Source: Sphingorhabdus sp. EL138 (GTDB lineage: Bacteria; Pseudomonadota; Alphaproteobacteria; Sphingomonadales; Sphingomonadaceae). From it: a DNA stretch of 64,000 bases. Position numbers and translations under genes: made by a program. Numbering within the stretch: the first letter of the stretch is position 1; each line of letters opens with the position of its first letter. Shown here one piece after another: positions 33,669 to 44,545 of this stretch. The notes below the pieces were generated by a model, which saw only the letters and a program-made list of their open reading frames with translations, had not been told where the DNA came from and ran no database searches. The DNA lies in assembly GCF_945890115.1 (NCBI RefSeq), contig NZ_CAMDCK010000015.1, positions 1 through 64,000 of the forward strand. Direction: 5' to 3'.

Positions 33669-35336
33669 TTACTTAATAACCGGCAGCGTTTCGAACTGGT
33701 GATATGGTGGAGGGCTGGTCAGCGTCCACTCAAGCGTGGTCGCACCTTCACCCCAATAATTGTCTTCTGCACGGCGGCCAGCGACCAACGACCAGATAAC
33801 ATTGACGAAGAAAATGAGCACACCAACGCCCATGATGGCATAGCCAATGGAAGCAACGCCGTTCCAATAGGCAAAGGCCTCTGGGTAATCTGGATAACGA
33901 CGCGGCATGCCTGAATTGCCCAGGAAGTGCATTGGGAAGAACAGGACATTCACGCCAACGAAAAATATCCAAAAGTGCAAATGACCCAGGAATTCGTTCA
34001 ATTGACGGCCCGACATTTTGCCGAACCAATAATAGAAGCCAGCAAAGAGCGAGAATACCGCGCCCAGCGACAACACATAATGGAAGTGGGCAACGACATA
34101 ATATGTGTCATGCAAATTATCGTCGAGGCCACCATTGGCCAAAACAACACCCGTCACGCCACCAACAGTGAACATGAAGATGAAGCCCATGGCCCATACC
34201 ATAGGTGTCTTGAAGCTAACCGAACCGCCCCACATGGTTGCAATCCAGCTGAAAATCTTAATGCCGGTGGGCACTGCAATCACCATCGTTGCCGCGGTGA
34301 AGTACATTTTCATATCGACGCTCATGCCCGTGGTGAACATGTGGTGCGCCCAGACAACAAAGCCAACGACACCAATCGCGACCATGGCATAGGCCATGCC
34401 GAGATAGCCAAATACGGGCTTGCGGCTGAAGGTCGCGACGATTTGGCTGATGATGCCGAAACCGGGCAAGATCATGATATACACTTCGGGATGGCCGAAG
34501 AACCAGAAAAGATGCTGATATAGCACGGGGTCACCGCCGGCCGACGCATCGAAGAACGCGCCGCCAAAGTTACGGTCAACCAAAAGCATGGTGATCGCCG
34601 CCGCCAAGACAGGCAAGGCGAGCAAAAGCAAAAATGCCGTTACCAACACCGACCACACGAACAACGGCATTTTGTGCAGGGTCATGCCCGGCGCACGCAT
34701 ATTGAAAATGGTGGTGATGAAGTTAATAGCGCCCAAGATCGATGCGGCACCCGCCAAGTGAAGCGAGAAAATGGCCATGTCTACAGCGGGCCCAACGGAG
34801 CCTGACGTCGACAGCGGCGCATAGACCGTCCAGCCGGTTCCAGCGCCAAGACCCGTGCCACCCGGTACAAAGCTGGAGCCGAGCAACATGATGAAGGCCA
34901 CAACGGTCAACCAGAAACTGATATTGTTCATGCGCGGGAACGCCATGTCCGGCGCGCCGATCATCAAAGGCACAAACCAGTTACCAAAGCCGCCGATAAT
35001 GGCAGGCATGACCATGAAGAACACCATGATCAGGCCGTGGGCAGTGATCAGCACATTCCACATATGATAGGCTTCGTCGAGCGACGCTTCCTTGCCGGCC
35101 ATCATCGATGCCCAGCCTTGCAGATATTGAATGCCCGGAGCAGCAAGCTCCAAACGCATCAGGCCAGAAATCGCACCGCCCACAATCCCTGCGAAAATGG
35201 CAAAGATCAGATAGAGCGTTCCGATATCTTTATGATTGGTCGACATGAACCAACGGGCGAAAAAGCCCGGCTTATGGTCTGCGTCATGATGGTCATGCGC
35301 GTGAAGGTCAGTACCTGTGGCAGCAATGGTTGTCAT
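33669..35336 (-). CDS. ctaD: Cytochrome c oxidase subunit I (aa3 type)
   Basis: The catalytic subunit, holding heme a, heme a3 and CuB, with 12 membrane helices and 555 residues. Heme and copper ligands are visible in [29 protein letters not shown] (with the cross-linked His-Tyr), AHHMFTTGM and [12 protein letters not shown]. The motifs fit a type A heme-copper oxidase. The N-terminus is extended by a His/Asp-rich stretch ([10 protein letters not shown]). It starts 14 bases after the ctaC stop. Confidence 0.97.
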   Translation of the reverse strand: MTTIAATGTDLHAHDHHDADHKPGFFARWFMSTNHKDIGTLYLIFAIFAGIVGGAISGLMRLELAAPGIQYLQGWASMMAGKEASLDEAYHMWNVLITAHGLIMVFFMVMPAIIGGFGNWFVPLMIGAPDMAFPRMNNISFWLTVVAFIMLLGSSFVPGGTGLGAGTGWTVYAPLSTSGSVGPAVDMAIFSLHLAGAASILGAINFITTIFNMRAPGMTLHKMPLFVWSVLVTAFLLLLALPVLAAAITMLLVDRNFGGAFFDASAGGDPVLYQHLFWFFGHPEVYIMILPGFGIISQIVATFSRKPVFGYLGMAYAMVAIGVVGFVVWAHHMFTTGMSVDMKMYFTAATMVIAVPTGIKIFSWIATMWGGSVSFKTPMVWAMGFIFMFTVGGVTGVVLANGGLDDNLHDTYYVVAHFHYVLSLGAVFSLFAGFYYWFGKMSGRQLNEFLGHLHFWIFFVGVNVLFFPMHFLGNSGMPRRYPDYPEAFAYWNGVASIGYAIMGVGVLIFFVNVIWSLVAGRRAEDNYWGEGATTLEWTLTSPPPYHQFETLPVIK

Positions 35337-35350
35337 CCGTCTAAGCCTTC

Positions 35351-36439
35351 TTAATTGGTCGGCGCTGCTGCGGGTGCAGCAACGGTTTCAGTGGGGGTTG
35401 CGGTTACAGCAGGCGCCGCAGGTGCAGGTTTTTCTTCGCCGGGCATTGTTCCGCCCTGCGCCTTCACCCATGCCGCAAATTGTGCGGGCGGAAGGGCTTC
35501 CACAACCAGCGGCATGAATGCGTGGCGGGCGCCGCATAGTTCGGAACACTGTCCGAAATACACGCCGGGCTTCGTAATCGTCACCGACTTCTCGTTCAGA
35601 CGTCCAGGCACGGCATCAAGCTTGAACCAGAGCGACGGCACCGCAAATGCGTGAATCACATCTGCGGCAGTCGTTTGGATACGCAAAGGCACGCCCGCAG
35701 GTACAACCATCCGATTGTCGGCCGCCATGAGCTTGGGTCCGTCATTTTCGGTGCGAAAACGCTCGCCCTTTGCGACGTCGGCTTCCTCTTTCAGCATGTT
35801 CGAAATAACTTCGAACCCGCCATGGTCAGGATAGGTGTAGCCCCAATACCATTGATAACCCGTCGCCTTAATGGTCACGGCATTGGCTGGCGCTGGCTTA
35901 AATTGCTTGGCCAACAAATCGAGCGATGGGTAAGCAATACCCAAGAGGATGAGCACAGGGATTAGGGTCCACACAACTTCGATAAAGGTATTGTGCGTCG
36001 TTTTTGATGGCACTGGATTGGCGCGGCGGTTGAAACGCACGATCACCCAAAGCAGAAGGCCAAGGACAAACAGAGAGATGAGGGTGATGATCGGCAGCAG
36101 GATCGCATTGTTGATCCATTTTGCATATTGGCCGTTTTCGGTGAATTGTTCCTGAAAATCCACTTCCTTCGCCTTTGGCATGCCAACGCTATCTTCATAA
36201 TTGGGGCGCATCGGCGTGTAGCCCGGCAACGACCCATCCATGGATTTCGGCGCAGCTTCGGCTGGCGCGGCCGCGTCGGCGGCGGGTGCAGCAGTCGGTG
36301 CCGCGGCAGGCGTCGCAACAACAGGCGCAGCCACTTCCTTCGTCAAAGGCGCTGGCGCAAGATTCGCGGGCTGCGCCATCGCCAATGACGGCATGGCCAT
36401 TGCAGCAAAGACAACCAGTAATTTCTTAAACATATTCAT
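35351..36439 (-). CDS. ctaC: Cytochrome c oxidase subunit II with extended Ala/Pro-rich ends
   Basis: The CuA subunit that accepts electrons from cytochrome c. A signal peptide ends near SLAMA-QP, two membrane helices lie at about residues 105-130 and 150-170, and the CuA site is [12 protein letters not shown] with the His and Met ligands in place. The protein is long (362 residues) because of Ala/Pro-rich, probably disordered stretches after the signal peptide (about residues 25-70) and at the C-terminus (about 325-362). No cytochrome c domain is fused. It is the first gene of the operon. Confidence 0.96.
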   Translation of the reverse strand: MNMFKKLLVVFAAMAMPSLAMAQPANLAPAPLTKEVAAPVVATPAAAPTAAPAADAAAPAEAAPKSMDGSLPGYTPMRPNYEDSVGMPKAKEVDFQEQFTENGQYAKWINNAILLPIITLISLFVLGLLLWVIVRFNRRANPVPSKTTHNTFIEVVWTLIPVLILLGIAYPSLDLLAKQFKPAPANAVTIKATGYQWYWGYTYPDHGGFEVISNMLKEEADVAKGERFRTENDGPKLMAADNRMVVPAGVPLRIQTTAADVIHAFAVPSLWFKLDAVPGRLNEKSVTITKPGVYFGQCSELCGARHAFMPLVVEALPPAQFAAWVKAQGGTMPGEEKPAPAAPAVTATPTETVAAPAAAPTN

Positions 36440-36667
36440 CTACTTGGCCCCGTATCCTTGGTGCGGCGCAGAAACTTTGCGCATGTCTTGCTCACCCGTG
36501 GGCAGCCGGACTTGCGGGACCTATAGTCGCGCTAACCCGAACCCTCAAGCGGTCGATTTAATATTTTTAGCATTTAAATGCGTTACGTTTCTACCTATTT
36601 GCGATGCAATCCGTTAAACCGAAGATGCAAAAGACGGCATTGGCATAAAAGGAAACTTCTCCCCATC
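36440..36667. promoter_or_regulatory. Divergent control region between ctaC and pyrE
   Basis: A 228-base gene-free stretch that must hold the promoters of the oxidase operon (leftward) and the pyrE operon (rightward). The only clear element is a 12-base perfect palindrome GCATTTAAATGC (36570-36581) in an AT-rich patch that could be an operator. AAAAGGAAA precedes the pyrE ATG. I cannot place -35/-10 boxes safely. Confidence 0.5.
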
Positions 36668-37246
36668 ATGACTGAAGATGAAATACTGTCCGAATTCCGT
36701 AGCGTCGACGCGCTGCTTGAGGGGCACTTTGTGCTGTCCTCCGGCAGACATAGTCCCTATTATTTGCAATGCGCACGACTTTTGATGAACCCGGAACGTG
36801 CGGGGCGCATCGCGCTTGCTATCAATCAAAAAATACCACGCGAACTGCGCACGGAGATTCAGGCGGTCGTTTCGCCAGCCATGGGCGGGATTATCATAGG
36901 CCATGAAATGGGCCGCGCGCTTGGCGTCGATGCCATGTTTGTGGAACGTCCAGAAGGTATTTTTGGGTTGCGGCGCGGATTTACACTCGCGCCAGGCACT
37001 AAAATCCTCTTGGTTGAAGATGTGGTCACCACTGGCCTGTCTTCACGCGAAGCCATTGCCGCGATCGAAGCGGCTGGTGGTGTTGTTATCGCCGCGGCGG
37101 CTGTGGTGGACCGTTCGGCGGGCACCGTTGACCTCGGCGTGCCATTTTACCCGCTGATCCAGTTGAACTTTCCGACCTACGCGTCTCATGAACTGCCGCC
37201 TGAGCTAGCCGCGACAGAAGCGGTCAAGCCGGGTAGCCGGAAGTGA
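36668..37246 (+). CDS. pyrE: Orotate phosphoribosyltransferase
   Basis: This enzyme joins orotate and PRPP in pyrimidine synthesis. The 192-residue protein has HFVLSSGRHSPYYLQCARL at the N-terminus and the PRPP-binding motif KILLVEDVVTTGLSS, both typical. ATG 36668 begins at the family start; the longer frame from 36578 runs through the intergenic region and is rejected. The stop overlaps the pdxJ GTG by four bases, starting a tightly packed pyrE-pdxJ-acpS-lepB-permease operon. Confidence 0.96.
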   Translation: MTEDEILSEFRSVDALLEGHFVLSSGRHSPYYLQCARLLMNPERAGRIALAINQKIPRELRTEIQAVVSPAMGGIIIGHEMGRALGVDAMFVERPEGIFGLRRGFTLAPGTKILLVEDVVTTGLSSREAIAAIEAAGGVVIAAAAVVDRSAGTVDLGVPFYPLIQLNFPTYASHELPPELAATEAVKPGSRK

Positions 37247-37989
37247 GGCCGCAAGCGCCCACGTCGCACCGCTTGCGCTTGGGCGTGAACATTGACCATG
37301 TCGCGACCATTCGCAATGCGCGTGGCGGTTTGCATCCCGACCCGATGCGGGCGGCGCACATGGTTGAAGCGGCTGGCGGTGATGGCATTACCGTACATTT
37401 GCGCGAAGACCGCCGGCATATTCGCGACGCTGACCTAGACGCGATTATGCGGGAAATTCGTTTGCCGATTAACCTGGAAATGGCGGCAACCGATGAGATG
37501 CTTGATATTGCTCTTCGGCATAAGCCCAATGCGGCGTGCATTGTTCCTGAACGGCGCGAGGAACGGACGACGGAGGGCGGGTTGGATGCCGCAGGGCAGC
37601 ATAATCATCTGGCGCCCATCGTCACGCGGCTGAGGGACGCAGATATTCGGGTGAGCTTGTTCATTGAGCCTGAAGCGCGCCAGATTGAAGCGGCTATCCG
37701 CCTGAAGGCAGATATCGTTGAATTTCACACGGGCAAATATGCCCATCTGGAGGGCGAAGAACGCGAAATCGAATTGCGCCGCATAGCTGATGCTGCCGCC
37801 TTGGCTGCGAAAAACGGAATCGAACCCCATGCAGGCCATGGGCTGACTTTTGACAATGTTCAGCCCATTGCCGCCATTCCGCAATTTGCCGAGTTGAACA
37901 TCGGGCATTATCTGATCGGTGAAGCCATTTTCATTGGTTTGGAAGAAAGCGTGCGCAAAATGCGTGCGCTTATGGATCTGGCCCGGTGA
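37243..37989 (+). CDS. pdxJ: Pyridoxine 5'-phosphate synthase
   Basis: The last ring-forming step of DXP-dependent vitamin B6 synthesis, joining 1-deoxyxylulose 5-phosphate with aminoacetone phosphate. The 248-residue TIM barrel shows [31 protein letters not shown] and [11 protein letters not shown], all active-site segments of PdxJ. GTG start within the pyrE stop; its own stop overlaps the acpS GTG. Confidence 0.97.
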   Translation: MRPQAPTSHRLRLGVNIDHVATIRNARGGLHPDPMRAAHMVEAAGGDGITVHLREDRRHIRDADLDAIMREIRLPINLEMAATDEMLDIALRHKPNAACIVPERREERTTEGGLDAAGQHNHLAPIVTRLRDADIRVSLFIEPEARQIEAAIRLKADIVEFHTGKYAHLEGEEREIELRRIADAAALAAKNGIEPHAGHGLTFDNVQPIAAIPQFAELNIGHYLIGEAIFIGLEESVRKMRALMDLAR

Positions 37990-38396
37990 TCATAGGGCTT
38001 GGTTCTGACCTGTGTAATATCGAGCGCATCGCCAAATCGATTGAGCGTTTTGGCGCACGATTTGAAAATCGTGTTTTCACCGACGTGGAACGCGCCAAGG
38101 CTGCCAAGCGCCCTTTTACCAAAGCCGGAACCTATGCGAAGCGCTTTGCCGCCAAAGAGGCCTTTTCAAAGGCCGTAGGTACGGGTTTCAAACATGGTGT
38201 GTTTATGAAGGATATTGGCGTCGTCAATGCGCCCTCGGGTGCGCCGACGCTGGCGCTTACGGGCGGGGCAAAAGCGCGTCTCGACGCCATGATTCCTTCG
38301 GGCTATGAAGCGCATATTCATGTGACGCTGACCGATGACCATCCGTGGGCACAGGCATTTGTCATTATAGAAGCGTTGAGATCGCAAAAGGCATGA
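37986..38396 (+). CDS. acpS: Holo-[acyl-carrier-protein] synthase
   Basis: Transfers 4'-phosphopantetheine from CoA to acyl carrier protein. The 136-residue protein begins [14 protein letters not shown] (Mg-binding Asp) and has [15 protein letters not shown], the AcpS signature. GTG start overlaps the pdxJ stop, and its stop overlaps the lepB ATG. The pdxJ-acpS-lepB order is common in alphaproteobacteria. Confidence 0.96.
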   Translation: MIIGLGSDLCNIERIAKSIERFGARFENRVFTDVERAKAAKRPFTKAGTYAKRFAAKEAFSKAVGTGFKHGVFMKDIGVVNAPSGAPTLALTGGAKARLDAMIPSGYEAHIHVTLTDDHPWAQAFVIIEALRSQKA

Positions 38397-39337
38397 CCAG
38401 TTTGACCACCGACGACAATATTCCGGCAACACCGCCGACCCCTGCACCAGAAAAGCAAGGTTGGGCTTCTGCCGCTTGGACCGAGTTCAAAGGCATGTTC
38501 TGGCTTCTGCTCGCCGTGCTTGCATTCCACAGTTTCATTGCAAAGCCATTTTATATCCCATCGATCTCCATGATGCCGACCTTGCTGGTCGGTGACCGGC
38601 TGTTCGTCAGCAAATATCCTTATGGATGGAGCCATGTGTCGCCGACGATACCGAATCCCGTCGCGATATTCCGCTGGCTGGTGTTGCGCGAAGAGATAGA
38701 CGCCTTGGCCGTGCCGTTACCCGAGAGCAACACGCGTATCTGGGGCAAAATGCCGGCGCAGGGAGACATCGTGATATTGACGCCAAAGGGCAGAAATCAG
38801 GATTGGATCAAGCGCGTCATTGGCTTGCCCGGCGATATCATCGCATTGCGCGCGGGCCAGATTTTCCTGAATGGAATGCCCGTGAAACAGGAAACCCAGC
38901 CGAACCTCATTTTGCCCGTAGATGCCAACAACGCTTGCAATGACTATGACTTTCCGGGCGCATTGACGCGCGGTGATGACGGCGCGCTGACGTGCCACTT
39001 GCCTATCATTCGCGAAACCCTCCCCAACGGCGTGCAATATGACATCATTGACGCACGCAGACGCGATACCGACGATATGGAGCCTGTAAAAATCCCTGCC
39101 GGTCATGTGTTCCTGATGGGTGATAATCGCGATAACAGCTCCGACAGCCGCGTGGCAGCGGAACTTGGCGGCCTTGGTGGCCCCGTATCATGGGACCGCA
39201 TCGGCGGCCGCGCTGAAATCATTACATTCTCGGTCGACGGCAGCACTGGCCTTAACCCCGCCAGCTGGTTCAGCGCACTACGCGGTGATCGCGCTGGCGA
39301 CAGCTTGCGTCCAAAAAAGGTCGATCAAGGTGAGTGA
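38393..39337 (+). CDS. lepB: Signal peptidase I
   Basis: The inner-membrane protease that removes signal peptides from exported proteins. The 314-residue protein has a cytoplasmic Pro-rich start, one membrane helix (about 33-50) and the catalytic Ser59 in PSISMMPTL. The catalytic Lys lies in [12 protein letters not shown], and [11 protein letters not shown] near the C-terminus completes the active-site boxes. ATG 38393 overlaps the acpS stop (ATGA); a longer upstream frame lies inside acpS. It is somewhat longer than the E. coli-type core in the beta-rich insert (about 175-215). Confidence 0.95.
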   Translation: MTSLTTDDNIPATPPTPAPEKQGWASAAWTEFKGMFWLLLAVLAFHSFIAKPFYIPSISMMPTLLVGDRLFVSKYPYGWSHVSPTIPNPVAIFRWLVLREEIDALAVPLPESNTRIWGKMPAQGDIVILTPKGRNQDWIKRVIGLPGDIIALRAGQIFLNGMPVKQETQPNLILPVDANNACNDYDFPGALTRGDDGALTCHLPIIRETLPNGVQYDIIDARRRDTDDMEPVKIPAGHVFLMGDNRDNSSDSRVAAELGGLGGPVSWDRIGGRAEIITFSVDGSTGLNPASWFSALRGDRAGDSLRPKKVDQGE

Positions 39338-40457
39338 TGGCACCCCCCTTGCGCAAAGCAAGCCACGCAGGACGCGGAAAAAGCCTGCCGCGCAGGTAAA
39401 AGAGAGCTTTCGCGAAGAGGTCGGCCCAACCGAACTTTACGACCCCCTCATTCGTTCAGAGATTAAGCGCGCTGCGGTATGGATTGGCATGGCCAGCTTG
39501 GTTGTTGCCTTCATCTGGCTTGCGCAGCCTATTCTTCTCATCATTGGCGGCATCGTTCTTGCCGCGATGTTTGACGGCGGCGCGCGGCTTCTTGGCCGCG
39601 TATTGCCCATCCCGCGCGGCTTCCGCCTGACCATTGTCGTGCTGGCCGTGTTTGGTTTTATCTATTGGACATTTGTTTTCACAGGGTCTGAACTCGCCGC
39701 GCAAGCCGCAAGCCTTCAGGCCATTGTCGAAAGACAAATTGAAACAATAGGCAATCGGATTGAAGCCGCAGGGTTCAACATTTCTGCAGAGGATGTGAAG
39801 GGCCTTGGGTCGCAGATTTTAAACTCTGTGGGCCGCGTGACAGAAGCGGTATCGTCCGTTGTGGGGACCGTCACAAACCTTGCGATGATGCTGGTTCTCG
39901 GCATCTTTGTTGCCGCAGAGCCCCGCTTATATGAACGCGGTGTCGCGTGGATGCTGCCTTTGGCAGAGCGCACGCATTTTTATGGCACCGCCGAAAAAAT
40001 GGGTAGCGTCCTGCGCCGTTTGATGGCAGGTCGCCTGTTGGGCATGGCGGTTGAAGGCGTGGGCACATGGGCGTTACTCAGCCTTGGCGGCGTGCCTATG
40101 GCAGCGTTGCTTGGTGTGTTGACGGGCCTGCTGGCATTCTTACCGAATATCGGCGCAATTGTATCTGGGGCCCTTATCATCCTCGTTGGATTTTCGGCCG
40201 GGGTTGATGTCGGGCTCTACGCCATTTTCGTGTATTTCGTCGTGCAGACGGTGGACGGTTATTTGATCGTCCCGATGGTCGCAAAACGTGCGGTCGATTT
40301 GGCCCCGGCTTTAGTGCTCGGCGCGCAGATCCTGTTCGGTGCATTGTTCGGCATCTTGGGGCTTGCACTGGCTGACCCCATCATCGCGATGATCAAGGTT
40401 GCGCTGGAGCGCCAATCGGAGCGCAATGAAGCGCGTGGTATCCGCGAAGGGCCGTGA
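39330..40457 (+). CDS. AI-2E/PerM family permease
   Basis: An inner-membrane protein of 375 residues in the AI-2 exporter (UPF0118/PerM) family. After a basic N-terminus (RRTRKKPAAQ), about eight helices follow, with the family hallmarks VLTGLLAFLPNIGAIVSGAL and FVVQTVDGYLIVPMVAKRAVD. GTG 39330 overlaps the lepB stop by 8 bases and starts just before the conserved part; the reading frame is open further back only as a shadow inside lepB. The substrate is unknown. Confidence 0.88.
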   Translation: MSDGTPLAQSKPRRTRKKPAAQVKESFREEVGPTELYDPLIRSEIKRAAVWIGMASLVVAFIWLAQPILLIIGGIVLAAMFDGGARLLGRVLPIPRGFRLTIVVLAVFGFIYWTFVFTGSELAAQAASLQAIVERQIETIGNRIEAAGFNISAEDVKGLGSQILNSVGRVTEAVSSVVGTVTNLAMMLVLGIFVAAEPRLYERGVAWMLPLAERTHFYGTAEKMGSVLRRLMAGRLLGMAVEGVGTWALLSLGGVPMAALLGVLTGLLAFLPNIGAIVSGALIILVGFSAGVDVGLYAIFVYFVVQTVDGYLIVPMVAKRAVDLAPALVLGAQILFGALFGILGLALADPIIAMIKVALERQSERNEARGIREGP

Positions 40458-40467
40458 TGCAAATCCT

Positions 40468-40737
40468 ATGTTTCTAACCATCTGCTTTATATTGGGCATA
40501 GCCAATTTTTCTATGCACAAAGCGGTGGCAGAATCTGGGCACCCGATCGTCGAAGAGACCAAGCGTACTTTCGGTCGGCATTTCGGCCCTTATGGAAGCT
40601 ATGCCATTGAACTGGCGTTGCTCATCGGCGCGATGTGGTTGGCGCATGCAGGATCCTTATCGGTATTGCTCCTCTACACCGCCTACACCGCCATAAACGG
40701 CGTTGCGACTTGGCTGCTGCTGTCGAACAAGGCGTGA
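40468..40737 (+). CDS. Small membrane protein, unknown function
   Basis: An 89-residue protein from ATG 40468, placed 10 bases after the permease. Helices are visible at about residues 1-15, 47-63 and 65-84 (LLIGAMWLAHAGSLSVLL), with a charged loop between (ESGHPIVEETKRTFGRHFG). Codon use and spacing suit a real gene in the pyrE-lepB transcript. I do not recognise a family. An earlier start at 40399 overlaps the permease and is less likely. Confidence 0.7.
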   Translation: MFLTICFILGIANFSMHKAVAESGHPIVEETKRTFGRHFGPYGSYAIELALLIGAMWLAHAGSLSVLLLYTAYTAINGVATWLLLSNKA

Positions 40738-40769
40738 TGGGCCTTTGTGCTTTGCCCTAAAATAACTAT

Positions 40770-42590
40770 ATGGCCCCTGTGCCGCCATTAGACCCCACCC
40801 CTGATACAAAGCCGGATTTCGCCGTCATGCGGCGATTCTTGCCGTATTTATGGCCGAAAAACGAAACGGGTTTGCGTGTCCGTATCGTCTTTGCCTTATT
40901 GCTGGTGATTGTCTCAAAACTCATCCAGCTCAGCATGGCATGGCTTTACGGCCAAGCCATCGACCGCATGGTGCCGGGCATGGAAGACGGCGTCGCCATC
41001 GCCGTCGCATTGGTCGCCGCTTATGCGGGTGCCCGTTTTGGCGGAGTGTTATTCGACAATTTGCGCAACATCGTGTTCGAACGCGTCGGCCAAGAAGCGA
41101 CGCGCCGTCTCGCCGAAAATGTCTTCAGCCATTTGCACGATCTGTCGATGCGGTTCCACATGAACCGCCGCACCGGCGCCGTGACAAAGGTGATTGAACG
41201 CGGGACCAAGAGCATCGACATCATGCTCTATTTCCTGTTGTTCAACATCGCACCTACCCTGCTAGAGCTGTTTTTAGTCTCCGTTTATTTCAAGATTTCA
41301 TTTGGCTGGGGCATGGTCATTGCCACGCTGATCATGGTCGTCAGCTACATTGTTTACACGACGCTGATCACCAACTGGCGCAACAAATTGCGCGAGGAAA
41401 TGAACGAGCTCGACACGCAAACCGTTGCCAAGTCCGTCGACAGCCTTTTAAACTATGAAACGGTCAAATATTTTAACGCAGAGAAGCGCGAAACCCGCCG
41501 CTATGCTGAGGTCGTGCATCATTATGCCAATGCCGCCGTCAAATCGGAAAACTCGCTCGCTGCGCTGAACATCGGGCAATCGCTGATCACCAACCTGATG
41601 ATGGCCGGCGCGATGGGTTATGTCGTGTGGGGTTGGTCGCGGGGTCAGTTCACAACCGGTGACGTTGTCACCGTGAATACATTATTGGCGCAGCTATTCC
41701 GGCCATTGGACATGTTGGGCATGGTGTATCGCACAATACGCCAGGGCCTCACGGATATGGCCGCGATGTTTGCACTTATCGATACGCCCGCCGAAATCAC
41801 CGACAAACCAAATGCGCCCGCGCTGGCGATCCATGGCGGCGCGGTGGTGTTTGACGATGTGCATTTCGCTTATGATGCCGAACGGCAAATATTAAAGGGG
41901 GTCAGCTTCGACATAAAGCCCGGCCACACCTTGGCCGTTGTTGGCCCATCGGGCGCGGGCAAATCGACCATCGCGCGTTTGCTCTATCGATTTTATGATA
42001 TCACCGGCGGGCGTATCACCATCGATGGGCAAGATCTGCGCGATGTCACCCAGTCCAGCCTGCGCAGCGCCATCGGCATCGTTCCGCAAGATACGGTGCT
42101 GTTCAACGACACCATTGGCTATAATATCGGCTATGGCCGCGAAGGCGCCAATCAGGACGAGATCGAAGAGGCCGCGCGCGGGGCATCGATCCATGGCTTC
42201 ATTGAATCGCTGCCCGACCAATATGCCGCCAAGGTTGGCGAGCGCGGCTTAAAACTATCCGGTGGTGAAAAGCAGCGCGTGGCGATTGCCCGCACCTTGC
42301 TGAAAAATCCGCCGGTGCTGATCTTGGACGAAGCGACCAGCGCCTTGGACAGCCGCACGGAAGCCGAAATTCAGGCCACGCTGGAACGCATTTCGGAACG
42401 CCGCACCACAATCATCATCGCGCACCGACTTTCGACCGTCGTGAACGCGGATCAGATCCTTGTGCTTGAAGCGGGTCGCGTGGCGGAGAAAGGCACGCAC
42501 CTGCAATTGCTGCGCAAAAATGGTCTATACGCCGATATGTGGGCACGCCAGCAAACCGAAGCCGAGGAAGAGGCCATTCCCGCCGCGTAA
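40770..42590 (+). CDS. Atm1/HMT1-type ABC exporter (fused permease and ATPase)
   Basis: A 606-residue half-transporter with six N-terminal membrane helices and a C-terminal ATPase. Walker A is GPSGAGKSTIARLL, the signature LSGGEKQRVAIARTLL, and Walker B VLILDEATSALDSRT. The membrane part, with RTGAVTKVIERGTKSI and NYETVKYFNAEKRE, matches the Atm1/ABCB7 group, which in bacteria exports glutathione-linked metals or sulfur compounds. A short gap separates it from the previous gene; recQ follows 82 bases later. Confidence 0.92.
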   Translation: MAPVPPLDPTPDTKPDFAVMRRFLPYLWPKNETGLRVRIVFALLLVIVSKLIQLSMAWLYGQAIDRMVPGMEDGVAIAVALVAAYAGARFGGVLFDNLRNIVFERVGQEATRRLAENVFSHLHDLSMRFHMNRRTGAVTKVIERGTKSIDIMLYFLLFNIAPTLLELFLVSVYFKISFGWGMVIATLIMVVSYIVYTTLITNWRNKLREEMNELDTQTVAKSVDSLLNYETVKYFNAEKRETRRYAEVVHHYANAAVKSENSLAALNIGQSLITNLMMAGAMGYVVWGWSRGQFTTGDVVTVNTLLAQLFRPLDMLGMVYRTIRQGLTDMAAMFALIDTPAEITDKPNAPALAIHGGAVVFDDVHFAYDAERQILKGVSFDIKPGHTLAVVGPSGAGKSTIARLLYRFYDITGGRITIDGQDLRDVTQSSLRSAIGIVPQDTVLFNDTIGYNIGYGREGANQDEIEEAARGASIHGFIESLPDQYAAKVGERGLKLSGGEKQRVAIARTLLKNPPVLILDEATSALDSRTEAEIQATLERISERRTTIIIAHRLSTVVNADQILVLEAGRVAEKGTHLQLLRKNGLYADMWARQQTEAEEEAIPAA

Positions 42591-42672
42591 AATCTCGCGC
42601 TATCCACAAGCGTCTTGAACCACAGGCATGTCGGCTCTGTCATTGGCACGTCGGTCACGCTAGGGCTTTCAA

Positions 42673-44439
42673 ATGGCCTCCGTCGCTCCCTCCCCCACGC
42701 CAGCCGATGTTTTGCACCGCTTGTTCGGCTTTGCTGGCTTTCGCGGGCAACAGGAACAGGTGGTTACGCGCGTTCTGGCGGGTCAGCGGACGCTGGCGAT
42801 CATGCCAACGGGCGCGGGCAAGTCGCTTTGCTATCAACTGCCCGCCGTGATCATGGATGGCACCTGCATTGTCATATCGCCGCTGATCGCGCTGATGCAT
42901 GACCAAATGCGCGCCGCCGATGCCGTCGGCATTCGCGCCGCGACATTGACATCCGCCGACGACAATCGCGCCGAAACCATATCACGGTTCCGTGCAGGCG
43001 AACTTGACCTATTATATGTCGCGCCGGAACGGGCCTCAGGGCAAGAATTTCGCAGCCTGCTGCGCGAAACGAAGATATCCCTTTTTGCGATTGATGAGGC
43101 GCATTGCGTGTCCGAATGGGGCCATGATTTCCGGCCGGATTATCGTTTGTTACGGCCATTGCTGGATGACTTTGCCCATGTGCCGCGCTTGGCGCTGACC
43201 GCCACCGCCGACACCCACACGCGCGATGATATTGCCGAACAATTGGGCATAGCCAAAGATGGCGTCATGGTGGCCGGTTTTGACCGCCCCAACATCCGCT
43301 ATATCGCCGAAGCCGCCCCGAACAGCGGCATCGCGGCATTGGTCAAAGGCTTGCAGGGTGCAGGCATTGTCTATGCCCAAACCCGCGACCGCACCGAAAA
43401 AATCGCCGCCCAGATTGCCCAGACCGGCCGAAGGGCTTTATATTATCATGCCGGCATGGAACCACAGACACGCGCCCGTGCGCAGGCCGAATTTGTGTCC
43501 TCCGAAGACATGGTCATGGTCGCAACGGTCGCATTCGGCATGGGTATCGACAAGCCCGATGTCCGCTTTGTCGTGCATGCTGGCCTGCCAAAATCGATTG
43601 AATCTTATTATCAGGAAAGCGGCCGGGCGGGGCGCGATGGGGACCCGGCGGTGGCGCATATGCTGTGGTCAGCAGGTGATTTCACCCGTGCGCGCGGACG
43701 CTTGAGCGAGTTACCGCCTGAACGGCGTGAAACGGAGTTGGCGCGCGTGGCCGCATTGTCGCATTTGGTGGAAACCCCCGGCTGCCGCCGCGCGGTGCTG
43801 CTGCGTCACTTTGGCGAAAGTCCGCCTGAATCTTGCGGCAATTGCGACAATTGCCTGCATGCGCCCGACGTGCACGACGTGACCGAACTGTCCCGCAAAT
43901 TGCTCTCCGCCGCCTATCGGACGGGTCAAAGGTTCGGCATGGGGCATTTGGAAAAGGTCCTAACGGGCAGTACAGACGAGCGGATCACGCAATTCGGGCA
44001 TGACCAGCTTTCGGTATTTGGCATTGTGAACAGGGACGAGGCCGCGATGCTGAAGCCTTTGTCCCGTGCCTTGCAGGCGCGCGGCGCTCTTATCGCCAAC
44101 GAACATGGCGGCCTGAAACTTGGGGGCGATGCCCGCATCATCATGCGTGGCGATCAAAAGATTGAGATTGCTATGGTGAAACCCGGCAATAAACGCCGTG
44201 GTGGCCGCCCCGACAACCCCATTGGCAATCCGTTATTTGAGGCCTTGCGCGCCAAACGCCGGGCATTGGCCGAAAATGTCGGCGTGCCGCCTTATGTCAT
44301 TTTCCACGATGCAACCTTGCGCGAAATGGCGCTGACTCGGCCAGCCGATATCCGTGCCTTGGGCCGGATCAGCGGCGTCGGCGCGCGAAAGCTGGAGGCC
44401 TATGGCGCAGAATTTCTGTCGGTAATTGCACAATTTTAG
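42673..44439 (+). CDS. recQ: ATP-dependent DNA helicase RecQ
   Basis: A 3'-5' helicase for recombination and fork repair. The 588-residue protein has Walker A in [19 protein letters not shown] box in [19 protein letters not shown], and motif VI in [15 protein letters not shown]. The zinc-binding Cys set is [12 protein letters not shown]...CGNCDNC, followed by a winged helix and a C-terminal HRDC domain (about residues 510-588, ending near [13 protein letters not shown]). ATG 42673 is the first suitable start. Confidence 0.96.
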   Translation: MASVAPSPTPADVLHRLFGFAGFRGQQEQVVTRVLAGQRTLAIMPTGAGKSLCYQLPAVIMDGTCIVISPLIALMHDQMRAADAVGIRAATLTSADDNRAETISRFRAGELDLLYVAPERASGQEFRSLLRETKISLFAIDEAHCVSEWGHDFRPDYRLLRPLLDDFAHVPRLALTATADTHTRDDIAEQLGIAKDGVMVAGFDRPNIRYIAEAAPNSGIAALVKGLQGAGIVYAQTRDRTEKIAAQIAQTGRRALYYHAGMEPQTRARAQAEFVSSEDMVMVATVAFGMGIDKPDVRFVVHAGLPKSIESYYQESGRAGRDGDPAVAHMLWSAGDFTRARGRLSELPPERRETELARVAALSHLVETPGCRRAVLLRHFGESPPESCGNCDNCLHAPDVHDVTELSRKLLSAAYRTGQRFGMGHLEKVLTGSTDERITQFGHDQLSVFGIVNRDEAAMLKPLSRALQARGALIANEHGGLKLGGDARIIMRGDQKIEIAMVKPGNKRRGGRPDNPIGNPLFEALRAKRRALAENVGVPPYVIFHDATLREMALTRPADIRALGRISGVGARKLEAYGAEFLSVIAQF

Positions 44440-44545
44440 GACGGAAGTTTATCGCAGCATTGTCCCGCCTTGTCATCGATTGCGGATTAAAATATGGCAG
44501 GTAGATTATCGTCGGCTATGGCGATTTTATCACAGGACTTTTCAG

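Noticed and set aside
36578-36667. 30-residue extension of PyrE
   Set aside because: No ribosome-binding site; it crosses the control region and the family starts at ATG 36668.
39120-39329. Extended N-terminus of the AI-2E-type permease
   Set aside because: Lies wholly inside lepB in another frame; GTG 39330 begins just before the conserved protein.
44426-44545. 40-residue N-terminal extension of the DUF442 protein
   Set aside because: Overlaps the recQ end and has no similarity to the family, whose start matches ATG 44546.
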